Source of the DNA: Bacillota bacterium | GTDB taxonomy: Bacteria; Bacillota; Sulfobacillia; JAJZIM01 | Reading direction: 5' to 3' | DNA: 43,116 bases | Assembly (NCBI GenBank): GCA_021810565.1 | Contig: JAJZIM010000023.1 | Location: 1-43,116, forward strand | Shown here: piece by piece, positions 24,562 to 33,008 of the stretch | Layout of the letters: each line of letters opens with the position of its first letter | How positions within the stretch are numbered: the stretch's first letter is position 1 | Made by a program: the position numbers and the translations under genes | The notes under the pieces: generated by a model | Database searches by the model: none | Told to the model about the DNA's origin: nothing | Seen by the model: only the letters and a program-made list of their open reading frames with translations

Positions 24562-24907
24562 ATGGTCGCCGGGGACAAAAAGCGACCTGGACAACCTTGA
24601 TGGGAGTTTAAAACCGTTCGTCTTGAAGGTAATCCAGGAGCGGCTATCAAAAGATCCGGAGAAGTACGGGGAGCCGCTTACTGGATCTTTGTTCGGGCTG
24701 CGTAAGTATAGGGTCCGGTTCCTCCGTGTCGTGTATGCCGTTTCACCCGAGAAGCGTGAAGTGATCATTGTAGCTATAGGCATGCGCAAAGCGGGTGAGG
24801 TGTATGAAACGGCAACGGAAAGGATCCGGTATCTGCGGGAGCAGGTTGAGGTCCGTGGGAAAAAGGTGGAGGAGATTTTCAGGAAACTGGCGGACAAAGA
24901 CGAGTAA
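24545..24907 (+). CDS. Type II toxin, RelE/ParE family
   Basis: A 120-residue protein with the RelE/ParE pattern: WRIEWSPGTKSDLDNLD, then helices, PLTGSLFGLRKYRVRFLRVVYAV and IIVAIGMRKAGEVYE. RelE toxins cut mRNA on the ribosome whereas ParE toxins poison gyrase; which applies cannot be told from sequence. An extra basic helical tail of about 25 residues (REQVEVRGKKVEEIFRK) is longer than most. It starts at ATG 24545 inside the antitoxin gene, so the pair is translationally coupled. Confidence 0.88.
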   Translation: MSWRIEWSPGTKSDLDNLDGSLKPFVLKVIQERLSKDPEKYGEPLTGSLFGLRKYRVRFLRVVYAVSPEKREVIIVAIGMRKAGEVYETATERIRYLREQVEVRGKKVEEIFRKLADKDE

Positions 24908-25020
24908 AGTGCGCAAGGAGGAGTGTTCGCGGAAGCCCGTAAGGGCAGTTGCGGGGCGCCGGATGCTGTTAACATAACTAAAGTGTAAATGGCCTTGCGG
25001 TCATGACTACGAGCCCTAAG

Positions 25021-25062
25021 AACCGAGATATTGGGATTTTCCCTGATATCTCGGTTTTCTTC
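25021..25062 (+). terminator. Intrinsic terminator after the Phd-RelE module
   Basis: AACCGAGATAT (25021-25031) pairs perfectly with ATATCTCGGTT (25046-25056), with an inner GGGA/TCCC stem in the loop, followed by TTTTCTTCTTCT. It is a clear Rho-independent terminator about 115 bases downstream of the toxin stop. Confidence 0.85.
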
Positions 25063-25175
25063 TTCTGGCACCACGAGACGTTGCTTTACAACCGAAAGGC
25101 AGCATAATCTGGACAATTAATCCGGGGACCACTGCCGGCAAAGGCAAAGCCAGCGACCCCCAGGGAGGTGCTGAT

Positions 25176-26366
25176 TTGGCGTTGCCGCACATTTCGTCCC
25201 ACGAGGAATACCGCCGGCACCTCCACCAATTCATCTGCTCCCTCAAGGCCCAGAGTGATCTGCTTCACCTCTTCCACTGCTGCGAGCTGGCGCCGATGGT
25301 GGCATTCCTCTCCAAGCTGTACTCCCCCATGGGCCGCACCGCCTACGATCCCACCGCCATGCTCGGCGCCTCCCTCCTCCTCATCACCCAAGTGCCCTGC
25401 AAGAGTCTCCACGGCATTCCCGACTTCCTGGCGGGCAACCCCCCTCTACACCGCTGTGACCGGCTTCGCCAACCGCTCCACCAGCTCCGGCTACCTGGGC
25501 GATCCCCGAAACCTGCGCGTGGCCGGCGACGTCACTCCCATCTACGTCCACGCCAACGGAAGCGGCAAGAAGGCCTGCGACTGCCCTCGTGGAACTTCCT
25601 GCAACCATCCCCGCCGCTTCTCCTCTCCTGATGCCAACTGGGGCTGGGATCACGCCCGAGACCGCCACTTCTACGGCGGCTTCCTCTACCAGTACACCTG
25701 CAAGGGTCCTGAGGGTGAGGCGCCCCTCTGCCTGTCCATGGGCCAGGCCTTGGTTCACGACTCCACCCCGGGCTTCCTCAACCTCAGCGGCTTGGTCCAC
25801 CTCTACTCCGAGTGCCACGTGGACCTGGCCAGCCTCGACGCCGCCCACGACAACCACGCCACCTACCAGCTGGCCGGCTCCTTCGGTGCCCGTCTGGCCG
25901 TCTACCTGAACCTGGGGCGGGCCAAGGGCAACCCGGTGGCCAAGCCATTGCAACTGGACCAAAACGGCAACCCGGTGTGCCGTGTCGGCCACTGCCTGGT
26001 CCGCCCCGGCCGCATCTGCAAACACATCCGCCTCGACTGCCCGGCCACCCGCAAGCGCCGCCGTCTTGAATACCACGAGGAGTGCTTCGGACGCTGCCGC
26101 TGCCTCCACCAGGTAAGGTGGACCTGCGCTTCATGACGGACCCCCCGCGCGGGTCGAAAGAGGGGCGCGAGGCCTACAAGGACCGCCCCTGCACCGAGCG
26201 CAGCCACGACATGAAGAACGACTACCGCCTCAAGAAATGCCGTGTGCGCTCCCTGCGGCGCCTGTTCCCCCTCTACATGATCGCGGCCTGCGCCCAGCAC
26301 GTGAAATTGTGGACCAAGCACGAGGCCTTCGACCTGGACCAGTTCCTGAACCCCCAGACGGCCTAG
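25176..26366 (+). pseudogene. Frameshifted DDE transposase (IS4/IS1182-like)
   Basis: A TTG start at 25176 behind CAGGGAGGTG opens a transposase reading SSHEEYRRHLHQ...AYDPTAMLGASLLL (DUF772-like N-terminus). At a run of six C (25439-25444) the frame must shift to continue as LYTAVTGFANRS, through GDVTPIYV and SLDAAHDNHATY (two candidate catalytic Asp), and a cysteine cluster. A second shift near 26100-26115 is needed to reach LRFMTDPPRGS and the ERSHDMKNDYRLKKCRVRS end with the candidate catalytic Glu. Two shifts make it a pseudogene unless sequencing errors are involved. Family assignment within IS4/IS5/IS1182 is unsure and terminal repeats were not found. Confidence 0.8.
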
Positions 26367-26577
26367 CGCGGTATCCACAAAGCTCCAGCCCACGGAAAGC
26401 CCTGGGCCAGCTTCGCCATTCCTTGCCCACCTGGAGGCGACTCACCAGGCACCTGCTGAGGCCAAGGGGAAGGCGAGTCTACATATGACGATCGAGTCGC
26501 AAGGGGACATGGCCTCTCCCCGAAAACCTGGCTCGATAGGGAATTCTCCTCGGAAGACGAACCTCCCTGATTGCATT

Positions 26578-26823
26578 TTAACGTATAAGGGAACCCACCG
26601 CGTTCCAGGTTAAACTACACCTCGGATACGAGATGCCAAGGAAATCTCGACCATTGCCGGGCCGAGGCGCAAAGAAGTAATTCGACAAGACGCACTGTTT
26701 TTCATGCCGGAGGGCGCCGCCCAGGGGCATGGACGACTCCGCCAGTTCAGCCCCCGCCTCATCCTCCATCATCGCCAACAAGGCCGACGAATCAATCACA
26801 ACGCTCGCAGCGTCAGCAGCCAC
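26578..26823 (-). pseudogene. Truncated VapC-type PIN toxin
   Basis: From the GTG at 26823 the frame gives the start of a PIN domain, ASVVIDSSALLAMMEDEAGAELAE, with the first catalytic Asp in VIDSSA. After about 30 residues the sequence no longer resembles a PIN domain, and the frame ends at 26578 with 81 codons instead of about 130. The other acidic residues are missing, so it should be inactive. It overlaps the vapB-like gene by 11 bases, as in intact VapBC pairs. The lost 3' part faces the transposase at 25176-26366, suggesting loss through that element's activity. Confidence 0.7.
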
Positions 26824-27043
26824 GGCGCGCCTCTTCTCTGCATTCGGCCAGCAAGCGATCCAGCAATCCCTCGCCGGCGGCGCAACCCCGCAAGGCCCGC
26901 ACCGGGTCGTGGTGGAGCGGGATCACCTTAATGATCTGGCCGTCATCCAACCATTCCAGCCGATCTCCTACCTTGATGCCGAATTTCTTGCGAAATTTGG
27001 AACGGATAGCCGGCTTTCCGCGCTCGGTAACCACCGTTTTCAT
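26813..27043 (-). CDS. AbrB/SpoVT-type antitoxin (VapB-like)
   Basis: A 76-residue protein with the swapped-hairpin AbrB fold pattern MKTVVTERGKPAIRSKFRKKFGIKVGDRLEWLDDGQIIKVIP, followed by a short C-terminal toxin-binding tail (GLLDRLLAECREEA). Such antitoxins bind DNA as dimers and neutralise PIN-domain toxins. The ATG at 27043 has only a weak site. The toxin partner downstream is truncated, so this antitoxin is probably an orphan that may still bind its own promoter. Confidence 0.82.
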   Translation of the reverse strand: MKTVVTERGKPAIRSKFRKKFGIKVGDRLEWLDDGQIIKVIPLHHDPVRALRGCAAGEGLLDRLLAECREEARRGC

Positions 27044-27191
27044 ATGTCACATCACTATCAACTCAATATGCATGTAATTTCGGGATTTTGCAGTCCGCCC
27101 CAGCGGCAGGGCCAGCAGGGCTGGCTCATCAACTGCGGGCCGATGTCCGCGGGAAAATCCGGCGGCCTTCGACCCCCTTTCGGTCTCCGCC

Positions 27192-27220
27192 TTGCAGGAT
27201 TCGCGCACCCGATGGATAAT
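27192..27220 (+). promoter_or_regulatory. Promoter of the flavo-diiron operon
   Basis: TTGCAG (27192-27197), 17-base spacer, GATAAT (27215-27220), 45 bases before the fprA start. It is divergent from the vapB-like gene. No clear operator was identified. Confidence 0.7.
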
Positions 27221-27265
27221 TCAGTACAGGGAGGCCCCGCTCCACGGAAAAGAGGAGGATGGCGG

Positions 27266-28468
27266 ATGCGCGAGGCGCAGGACCGACTGGCCGACGGCGT
27301 CCTTTGGATCGGCGCCCTCGATCCCGAGCGGCGCTGGTTCGACTTCTTGCCCCTGGAGCACGGCACCACCTACAACTCCTATCTGGTGCGGGGCAGTACC
27401 CGCACCGCCCTGGTGGACACCGTGCATCCCAGCTTCGCGGCTCCCTTTCTGGAGCGGCTGGCCCGGCTGTGCCCCGCCGGCCCGGATTTCGTGGTGGTCA
27501 ACCACACCGAGCCGGATCACGCCGGCGCCCTGGCCGGCGTCTTGCAGGCATATCCCCAGGCCCAGGTGGTCTGCTCCCGGGCGGGAGCCAAGTTCCTGGA
27601 AAACCTCTTGCATGCCGGACTCCGTCCCCGGGTGGTGGACGAGACCGCCCGCCTGGATCTGGGGGGCCGCCACCTGCGCTTCTTCATCACCCCCCTCCTG
27701 CATTGGCCGGACACCATGATGGCCTACCTCGAGGAGGACGCGATCCTGTTCACCTGCGACGCCTTCGCCAATCACTTCAGCCCCTCCAGCCTGTGGGAAA
27801 GCGAGCTGCCTTCCCTGGAGGAGTCCAGCCGCTTCTACTACCGGGCCATCATGCGCCCGTACCGCGACCACGTGCAAAAGGCCCTGGCCCGGCTGGAGGG
27901 GCTGCCCCTGCGCGTCATCGCCCCCTCCCACGGACCCATCCTGGACCGCGATCCCGCCCAGCACCTGGCCTGGTACCGCACCTGGAGCACGCCTGCCGAT
28001 ACCGCCGGCAAGGCGGCGGTGGTGTACGCCTCCGCCTACGGCAACACCGCGCGGCTGGCCGAGGCCGCCGCCGCCGCCCTGACCGCGGCGGGGATCCAGG
28101 TCCGGCTGTGGGACGCCGCCCGGGAGGATCCCTCGGGGGCGGCGGACCTGGTGGACGGCGTGCAGGGCTTGCTGGTGGGCTCCCCCACCATCATGGGCGA
28201 CGTGGCTCACCCCATCTGGGAGTTCCTGTCCCAACTGGCCCGGGTGCCCCGCCGCGGCAAGCTGGCCGGGGTCTTCGGCTCCTACGGCTGGAGCGGCGAG
28301 GCGGCCGGTATCCTGGAGGAGCGGCTGCGGGGCCTGGGATTCCGATTGGTAGTGCCCGCCCTGCGGGTGCCCCTGGCGCCCGCCTCCCAGGACCTGGAGC
28401 ACATCGGCGAACTCGCCGGCAACTTCGCCCGGGAACTCGAGACCACCCAAGAGGAGGGGCCAAGGTGA
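27266..28468 (+). CDS. fprA: Flavo-diiron protein (FprA/NorV-type O2/NO reductase)
   Basis: A 400-residue two-domain enzyme that reduces O2 to water and/or NO to N2O in the cytoplasm. The N-terminal metallo-beta-lactamase-like domain has all diiron ligands in place: His80, Glu82 and Asp84 in NHTEPDHAG, His146 in LLHWPDT, Asp165 in CDAFANH and His222 in SHGPI. The C-terminal flavodoxin domain starts near 250 with the FMN loop YASAYGNTARLAE. ATG 27266 follows AGAGGAGGA; the longer frame from 26729 crosses the divergent promoter. The stop overlaps the next start (GTGA). Electron donors such as rubredoxin are not encoded nearby. Confidence 0.95.
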   Translation: MREAQDRLADGVLWIGALDPERRWFDFLPLEHGTTYNSYLVRGSTRTALVDTVHPSFAAPFLERLARLCPAGPDFVVVNHTEPDHAGALAGVLQAYPQAQVVCSRAGAKFLENLLHAGLRPRVVDETARLDLGGRHLRFFITPLLHWPDTMMAYLEEDAILFTCDAFANHFSPSSLWESELPSLEESSRFYYRAIMRPYRDHVQKALARLEGLPLRVIAPSHGPILDRDPAQHLAWYRTWSTPADTAGKAAVVYASAYGNTARLAEAAAAALTAAGIQVRLWDAAREDPSGAADLVDGVQGLLVGSPTIMGDVAHPIWEFLSQLARVPRRGKLAGVFGSYGWSGEAAGILEERLRGLGFRLVVPALRVPLAPASQDLEHIGELAGNFARELETTQEEGPR

Positions 28469-29133
28469 GCCGCACCACCGACGCCATCCGACGCCACCAC
28501 GCCCGCCTAGTGCAGGAACTGGCCGAGAAGGTCGAAGCCGCGGCGGCCGGCCAGCCCGGTAGCGCCGCCGCCCTGACCGCCTTCCTGCAGCAGGAGCTTC
28601 TGCCCCACGCCGCCGGCGAGGAGCAGGCCCTGTATCCGGCGGTGGAGCCGCTGATCAAGAGCCATGGCCGGGCCACCGCCACCATGGAGGTGGACCACGA
28701 GTTCATCCGCGACTGGGTCCGGCGGATCGCCGCCGCCCCGGACGCGGCCCAGGCCGCCGCCCTCGGCCGGGAACTGGCGGCCGTGCTGCGGCTGCACACG
28801 GCCAAGGAGGAGCGGGTGTACCTGCCCCTGATCGAGGCCCACCTGAGCGAGCCGGCCCAGGAAGCGCTGCTGGCCGACATCCACGCCCCGGCACCCGCCG
28901 CCGCGGCACCGGAGGAGTTGGACCTTCGCCCGCTCCCACCCGCCCAGCGCCACCCGCAGATCTTCGCCGCCTTCGACGCCCTGCCCGCGGGCGGCTCCTT
29001 CGTCCTGGTCAACGACCACGACCCTCGACCTTTGCATTACCAATTCGCCGCCGAGCGGGAAGGCAGCTTCACCTGGGAGTACCTGGAGGCCGGCCCCACC
29101 GTGTGGCGCGTGCGCATCGGAAAGGTGGGCTGA
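28465..29133 (+). CDS. Hemerythrin-HHE / DUF2249 fusion protein
   Basis: A 222-residue cytosolic protein. Residues about 1-130 form a four-helix HHE domain with candidate iron ligands His12, His48, Glu52/53, His78, His111 and Glu115/116. After an Ala/Pro linker, residues 150-220 are a DUF2249 domain (ELDLRPLPPAQRHP, VNDHDPRPLHYQF, WEYLEAGPTVWRVRIGK). HHE proteins bind O2 or NO or repair iron-sulfur clusters, and DUF2249 domains are common next to nitrosative-stress genes. Its GTG overlaps the fprA stop after GAGGAGGGG, so the two are made together, fitting an O2/NO handling role. Confidence 0.9.
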   Translation: MSRTTDAIRRHHARLVQELAEKVEAAAAGQPGSAAALTAFLQQELLPHAAGEEQALYPAVEPLIKSHGRATATMEVDHEFIRDWVRRIAAAPDAAQAAALGRELAAVLRLHTAKEERVYLPLIEAHLSEPAQEALLADIHAPAPAAAAPEELDLRPLPPAQRHPQIFAAFDALPAGGSFVLVNDHDPRPLHYQFAAEREGSFTWEYLEAGPTVWRVRIGKVG

Positions 29134-29134
29134 G

Positions 29135-30157
29135 ATGCCCGGCACGCCGCTCCTGTTCACCCCCTACACCGTCCGGGGCCTGAAGCTTGCCAACCGCGTG
29201 GTCATGTCCCCCATGTGCCAGTACCGCACCCGGGGCGACGGGCTGGCCCACGCCTGGCACCGGGTGCATTACGGCGCCCGGGCCGTGGGGGGCGTGGGCC
29301 TCATCATCGTGGAGGCCACCGGGGTGCTGCCCGAGGGGCGGATCACCGTGGGGGACCTGGGCCTGTGGGAGGACGCCCAGGCGGACGCCCTGCGGGAGAT
29401 CGTCGACTTCGCCCACTCCCTGCACACCCCCATCGGCATCCAGATCTCCCACGCCGGACGCAAGGCGGAGCTGCCGGATCCGGTGGGTCCCAGCCCGGTG
29501 CCCTTCGCTCCCGATTGGAAAACCCCCCGTCCGCTGACCGTCGGAGAGTTGGACGGCGTGGTGGAGGCCTTCGCCCGGGCCGCTCGACGCGCCGTGGCCG
29601 TCGGCTTCGACTGCCTGGAGGTGCACGCCGCCCACGGCTACCTGCTGCACCAGTTCCTCTCCCCCCTGTCCAACCGGCGGGAGGACGCCTACGGCACCGA
29701 CCCGGAAGGCCGCGCCCGCCTGCTGCGGGAGGTGCTGGCCGCGGTGCGCGCCGAGCTGCCCGCGGCCATGCCGCTGTTTTTGCGCATCTCCGCCACCGAT
29801 TGGCACGACGGCGGTCTGACTCCCGCCCAGTTTCGACCCCTGCTGCCCAGCTTCGTGGAGGCGGGGGTGGACGTGTTGGACGTGAGCTCCGGCGGGCTGA
29901 TCCCCCAGCCCCCTCCCGCGGTGTATCCGGGCTACCAGGTGCCCCTGGCCGAGGAGCTGGCCCATCCCGCCCTTGCCCGCATGGCCATAGGCATCCTGGA
30001 GTATTTCCCGCTGGCGGAAAACACCCTGCGCCGCGGTGCGGCGGATCTCATCGCCCTGGGCCGCGGCCTTCTGCGCGACCCGTACTGGCCCTTGCGCACC
30101 GCCCGGGAGCACGGCCTGGCTCTCACCCCTCCCGCCCCCTATGAGCGAGCCTGGTGA
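29135..30157 (+). CDS. Old-yellow-enzyme family ene-reductase (YqjM/NamA-like)
   Basis: A 340-residue FMN-dependent TIM-barrel NAD(P)H oxidoreductase. It has the YqjM-class marks Cys28 and Tyr30 (SPMCQY), ISHAGRKAE, the HAAHGYLLHQFLSP substrate-binding His pair and the ISATDWHDGG segment. YqjM-type enzymes reduce activated C=C bonds, xenobiotics and nitro compounds and respond to oxidative stress. It starts one base after the preceding stop. The physiological substrate is not known. Confidence 0.92.
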   Translation: MPGTPLLFTPYTVRGLKLANRVVMSPMCQYRTRGDGLAHAWHRVHYGARAVGGVGLIIVEATGVLPEGRITVGDLGLWEDAQADALREIVDFAHSLHTPIGIQISHAGRKAELPDPVGPSPVPFAPDWKTPRPLTVGELDGVVEAFARAARRAVAVGFDCLEVHAAHGYLLHQFLSPLSNRREDAYGTDPEGRARLLREVLAAVRAELPAAMPLFLRISATDWHDGGLTPAQFRPLLPSFVEAGVDVLDVSSGGLIPQPPPAVYPGYQVPLAEELAHPALARMAIGILEYFPLAENTLRRGAADLIALGRGLLRDPYWPLRTAREHGLALTPPAPYERAW

Positions 30158-30695
30158 GGCGCAGCCCCCGGGCACGGTGTGGACCGTGGGCCACTCCACG
30201 CGCACCGCGGCGGATCTAATCCGCCTGTTGGCCGACCACGGGGTGGGCTGGGTGGCCGACGTGCGCACCGCCCCGGGCTCACGCCGCAACCCCCAGTTCA
30301 ACCGGGAACCCCTGGCCGCCACCCTGGCCGCGGCGGGGATCGGCTACGTCCACCTCCCGGGCCTGGGCGGTTTTCGCCGCAGCCGCGCCGAGTCTCCCAA
30401 CACCGGCTGGAAGAACGCCTCCTTCCGCGGCTTCGCCGACTACCTGGACACCCCCGCCTTCGCCGCCGCCCTGGAGGAACTGGAGGGGCTGGCCCGCCGG
30501 GAGCGCACGGCCCTCCTGTGCGCCGAGGCCGTCCCCTGGCGCTGCCACCGCTCCCTCATCGCCGACGCCCTGACCGTGCGCGGCTGGCGGGTGGTGCACA
30601 TCCTGAGCGAGGGGCACTACCAGGAGCACCATCTGACGCCCTTTGCCCGGGTGGACGGGCGGCGCCTCACCTACCCCTCCGGAAAGGAGCGCTAG
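30141..30695 (+). CDS. DUF488 family protein
   Basis: A 184-residue protein with the DUF488 pattern: WTVGHSTRTAADLIRLL, VADVRTAPGSRRNPQFN, LPGLGGFRR and LLCAEAVPWRCHRSLIADAL. The conserved Cys and His/Arg residues suggest a catalytic role, but the family's function is not established. It starts inside the end of the ene-reductase gene (17-base overlap), so it belongs to the same operon. Confidence 0.88.
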   Translation: MSEPGEAQPPGTVWTVGHSTRTAADLIRLLADHGVGWVADVRTAPGSRRNPQFNREPLAATLAAAGIGYVHLPGLGGFRRSRAESPNTGWKNASFRGFADYLDTPAFAAALEELEGLARRERTALLCAEAVPWRCHRSLIADALTVRGWRVVHILSEGHYQEHHLTPFARVDGRRLTYPSGKER

Positions 30696-30696
30696 C

Positions 30697-31782
30697 ATGC
30701 CGCGCAAGGAGCTCGCCCTGTTGGCCGTCTCCGTCGTGTCGTTGCTGGCGGGGCTGTGGGCCGCCCTGGTACTCTTGGGCTTTCATCTGCCGCCTTTGCG
30801 GCCAGCCTTCCCCGCCGACCACGCCCCGCTGATGGTGGTGGGCTTTCTGGGCACCCTGATCGGCCTGGAGCGCGCCGTGTCCTTGCGCCGCCCTTGGACC
30901 TATCTGGGGCCGGCCGCCACCGGTCTGGCGGCCCTGGTCCTCTTGGCCGGCCTTCCCGGCGCGCCGCTTTTCGCGGCCCTGGGCGGGCTGGGGATGACGG
31001 CCATCTTCGTCACCCTGTGGCGGCGCACCCGTGCCGCGCACACCGCCGCCATGCTCCTGGGCGCCCTTTGCTTTCTGGGCGGCAACCTGCTTTGGCTGGG
31101 CGGAGTGCCGCTGGCGGCCTTGGTGCCCTGGTGGATAGCCTTCCTGCTCCTGACCATCGCCGGGGAGCGCCTGGAGCTGTCCCGCCTGGTGGCCCTCACC
31201 CTTGCGGACCGCGCGGTGTTCTGGGCCGCAGCGGGGCTGGTGACCCTGGGCACGGTCTGGTCGCTCCTCGCCCCCGCCGGGGTGCGCCTGGCCGGTGCCG
31301 GCTTGGCGCTTTTGGCCGGCTGGCTGCTCACCAGGGATGTGGCCCGCCGCACGGTGCGCCAGGCCGGAGTGACCCGCTTCATCGCCTTGGGCCTCTTGGC
31401 GGGCTTTTGCTGGCTGGGGGTGGCGGGAGCGCTCCTCTTGGCCTTCGGCCCCTACCCGCCGGGCCTGATCCTCGACGCCCAGCTGCACGCCTTCTTCCTG
31501 GGCTTCGTCCTGTCCATGATCTTCGCCCACGCCCCCATCGTCTTCCCGGCGGTGCTGCGCCGTCCTTTGCCCTTCGCCCCCCGGTTCTACGCCCATCTTG
31601 CCCTCCTGCACCTGTCCCTCCTGCTGCGGGTGGGCGCGGATCTGGCCGGCTGGCCCCCCGGCCAGTACCTGGGCGGAGTGCTGAACGTGGTGGCGGTGCT
31701 GGCCTTCCTGGCCAACACCCTCTGGTCCGTCCGCCGCGGCCGGGTCGTTCCCCGGGAGGATTCCTCCCGCGCCGAGGCGTAA
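30697..31782 (+). CDS. NnrS-like polytopic membrane protein
   Basis: A 361-residue protein with about 11 hydrophobic helices. The segment DAQLHAFFLGFVLSMIFAHAPIVFPAVL near residues 260-290 resembles the conserved His-containing region of NnrS, a heme- and copper-binding membrane protein that protects against nitric oxide by unknown chemistry. Similarity is partial, so this is a distant relative at best. It follows the DUF488 gene by one base and has GGAAAGGAGC before its ATG. Together with fprA and the hemerythrin it supports an NO-stress role for the operon. Confidence 0.65.
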   Translation: MPRKELALLAVSVVSLLAGLWAALVLLGFHLPPLRPAFPADHAPLMVVGFLGTLIGLERAVSLRRPWTYLGPAATGLAALVLLAGLPGAPLFAALGGLGMTAIFVTLWRRTRAAHTAAMLLGALCFLGGNLLWLGGVPLAALVPWWIAFLLLTIAGERLELSRLVALTLADRAVFWAAAGLVTLGTVWSLLAPAGVRLAGAGLALLAGWLLTRDVARRTVRQAGVTRFIALGLLAGFCWLGVAGALLLAFGPYPPGLILDAQLHAFFLGFVLSMIFAHAPIVFPAVLRRPLPFAPRFYAHLALLHLSLLLRVGADLAGWPPGQYLGGVLNVVAVLAFLANTLWSVRRGRVVPREDSSRAEA

Positions 31783-31806
31783 CCTCATCTTGGGGAGGCG
31801 AGGCGC

Positions 31807-32001
31807 ATGTTCCAGGAGTTCCCGCGCTCCTTGGTGGGCGAAGAGGCCGTGGTGGTGGAGGAGGTGGACAACGCCCGCGGCACCGGCTACGTGCTGGTGG
31901 ACGGCAAGCGCTTCCCCGCCCGCTCCTTGAGCGGCACGGTGGTGAGCGTAGGCACCCGCGTCCTGATCCTGGGCATCGACGGCATCCGGCTCCTGATCTA
32001 G
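31807..32001 (+). CDS. Short NfeD-type OB-fold protein
   Basis: A 64-residue protein resembling only the soluble C-terminal OB-fold of NfeD: LVGEEAVVVEEVDNARGTGYVLVDGKRFPARS and VGTRVLILGIDGIRL. There is no membrane segment or protease domain, unlike full-length NfeD1b. NfeD proteins work with the SPFH protein encoded next to them. It starts 24 bases after the NnrS-like gene, with TTGGGGAGGCG before the ATG, and is followed 17 bases later by the SPFH gene. Confidence 0.8.
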   Translation: MFQEFPRSLVGEEAVVVEEVDNARGTGYVLVDGKRFPARSLSGTVVSVGTRVLILGIDGIRLLI

Positions 32002-32018
32002 AGAGGGGGAGAGAGGCT

Positions 32019-32981
32019 TTGGCAGGGTTATATGCCGTGCTCCTGATCGTAGTCGTGGCGGTGGTGCTGGTGAGCCTGTTCCGCAGCGCCATCGTGGTGC
32101 ATCAAGCCCAGGTGGCCGTCCTGGAGCGCCTGGGCAAGTACCACCGGACCCTCGATGCGGGCACCCACATCGTCATCCCCTACATCAACTCGGTGCGGGC
32201 CTGGGTGGACATGCGGGAGCAATACTTCGCGGTCAAGCCCCAGGCGGTCATCACCGCCGACAACACCCCGGTCACCGTGGACTCCATCCTTTACTTCCAG
32301 GTGATGGATGCCAAGAAGTTCACCTACAACGTGGCCAACGGCACCGGGGCCGTGGAGAGCATCATCCAGACCGCGGCCCGGGCGGTCATCGGCACCATGA
32401 CCCTGGACGAGGTGCTCTCGGGCCGGGAGAAGATCAACGCGGCCTTGCAGGGAGCCTTGGACCGGGAGACCGACGTCTGGGGGGTGCGGGCCAACCGCAT
32501 CGAGATCAAGGACATCACGCCGCCCCAGAGCGTCATCGAGGCCATGGAGCGGCAGATGAAGGCCGAGCGGGACAAGCGGGCCACCATCACCCAGGCCGAG
32601 GCCCAGAAGCAGCAGGTGATCCTGGACTCGGAGGGGCAGCTGCAGAGCATCAAGAACCAGGCCGAGGCCAAGCGCCAGGCGGCCATCCTGGAGGCGGAGG
32701 GCCAGCGCCAGGCCGCCATCCTGCACGCCCAGGGAACGGCCGAGGCGATCCGCCTGGAGCAGGAGGCCACGGCCCAGGGCATCCGCATGATCAACGAGGC
32801 CGCCGCCGGGCAGGCCGCCCTGACCCTCCATGCCCTGAAGACCCTGGAGCGCATGGCCGACGGCCAGGCCACCAAGCTGGTAGTGCCCAGCGACCTGGCG
32901 GGGCTGGCAGGCGCCCTGGCCGCCGGGGCGGGCCTGCTGAGCGCGACGCCCCCGGGCAAAAAAAACGGCGGCCAGGCCTGA
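32019..32981 (+). CDS. SPFH/band 7 protein, stomatin-slipin type
   Basis: A 320-residue protein with an N-terminal membrane anchor (about 3-20), the SPFH domain (VAVLERLGKYHRTLDAG, VDMREQYFAV, ITADNTPVTVDSILYF, IKDITPPQSVIEAME) and a long Ala/Gln-rich coiled coil (about 180-270; repeats of AEAKRQAAILEAEGQ). Stomatin-like proteins assemble into membrane microdomain cages and influence membrane protein turnover. The TTG at 32019 behind GAGGGGGAGAG is the start, since no ATG lies nearby in frame. The NfeD partner is just upstream. Confidence 0.93.
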   Translation: MAGLYAVLLIVVVAVVLVSLFRSAIVVHQAQVAVLERLGKYHRTLDAGTHIVIPYINSVRAWVDMREQYFAVKPQAVITADNTPVTVDSILYFQVMDAKKFTYNVANGTGAVESIIQTAARAVIGTMTLDEVLSGREKINAALQGALDRETDVWGVRANRIEIKDITPPQSVIEAMERQMKAERDKRATITQAEAQKQQVILDSEGQLQSIKNQAEAKRQAAILEAEGQRQAAILHAQGTAEAIRLEQEATAQGIRMINEAAAGQAALTLHALKTLERMADGQATKLVVPSDLAGLAGALAAGAGLLSATPPGKKNGGQA

Positions 32982-33008
32982 CCGACCCGCCGCCCTTCCC
33001 GCCTCCGG

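Noticed and set aside
27259-28464. Frame upstream of the hemerythrin gene
   Set aside because: It is the out-of-frame shadow of fprA; the hemerythrin domain begins at the GTG overlapping the fprA stop.
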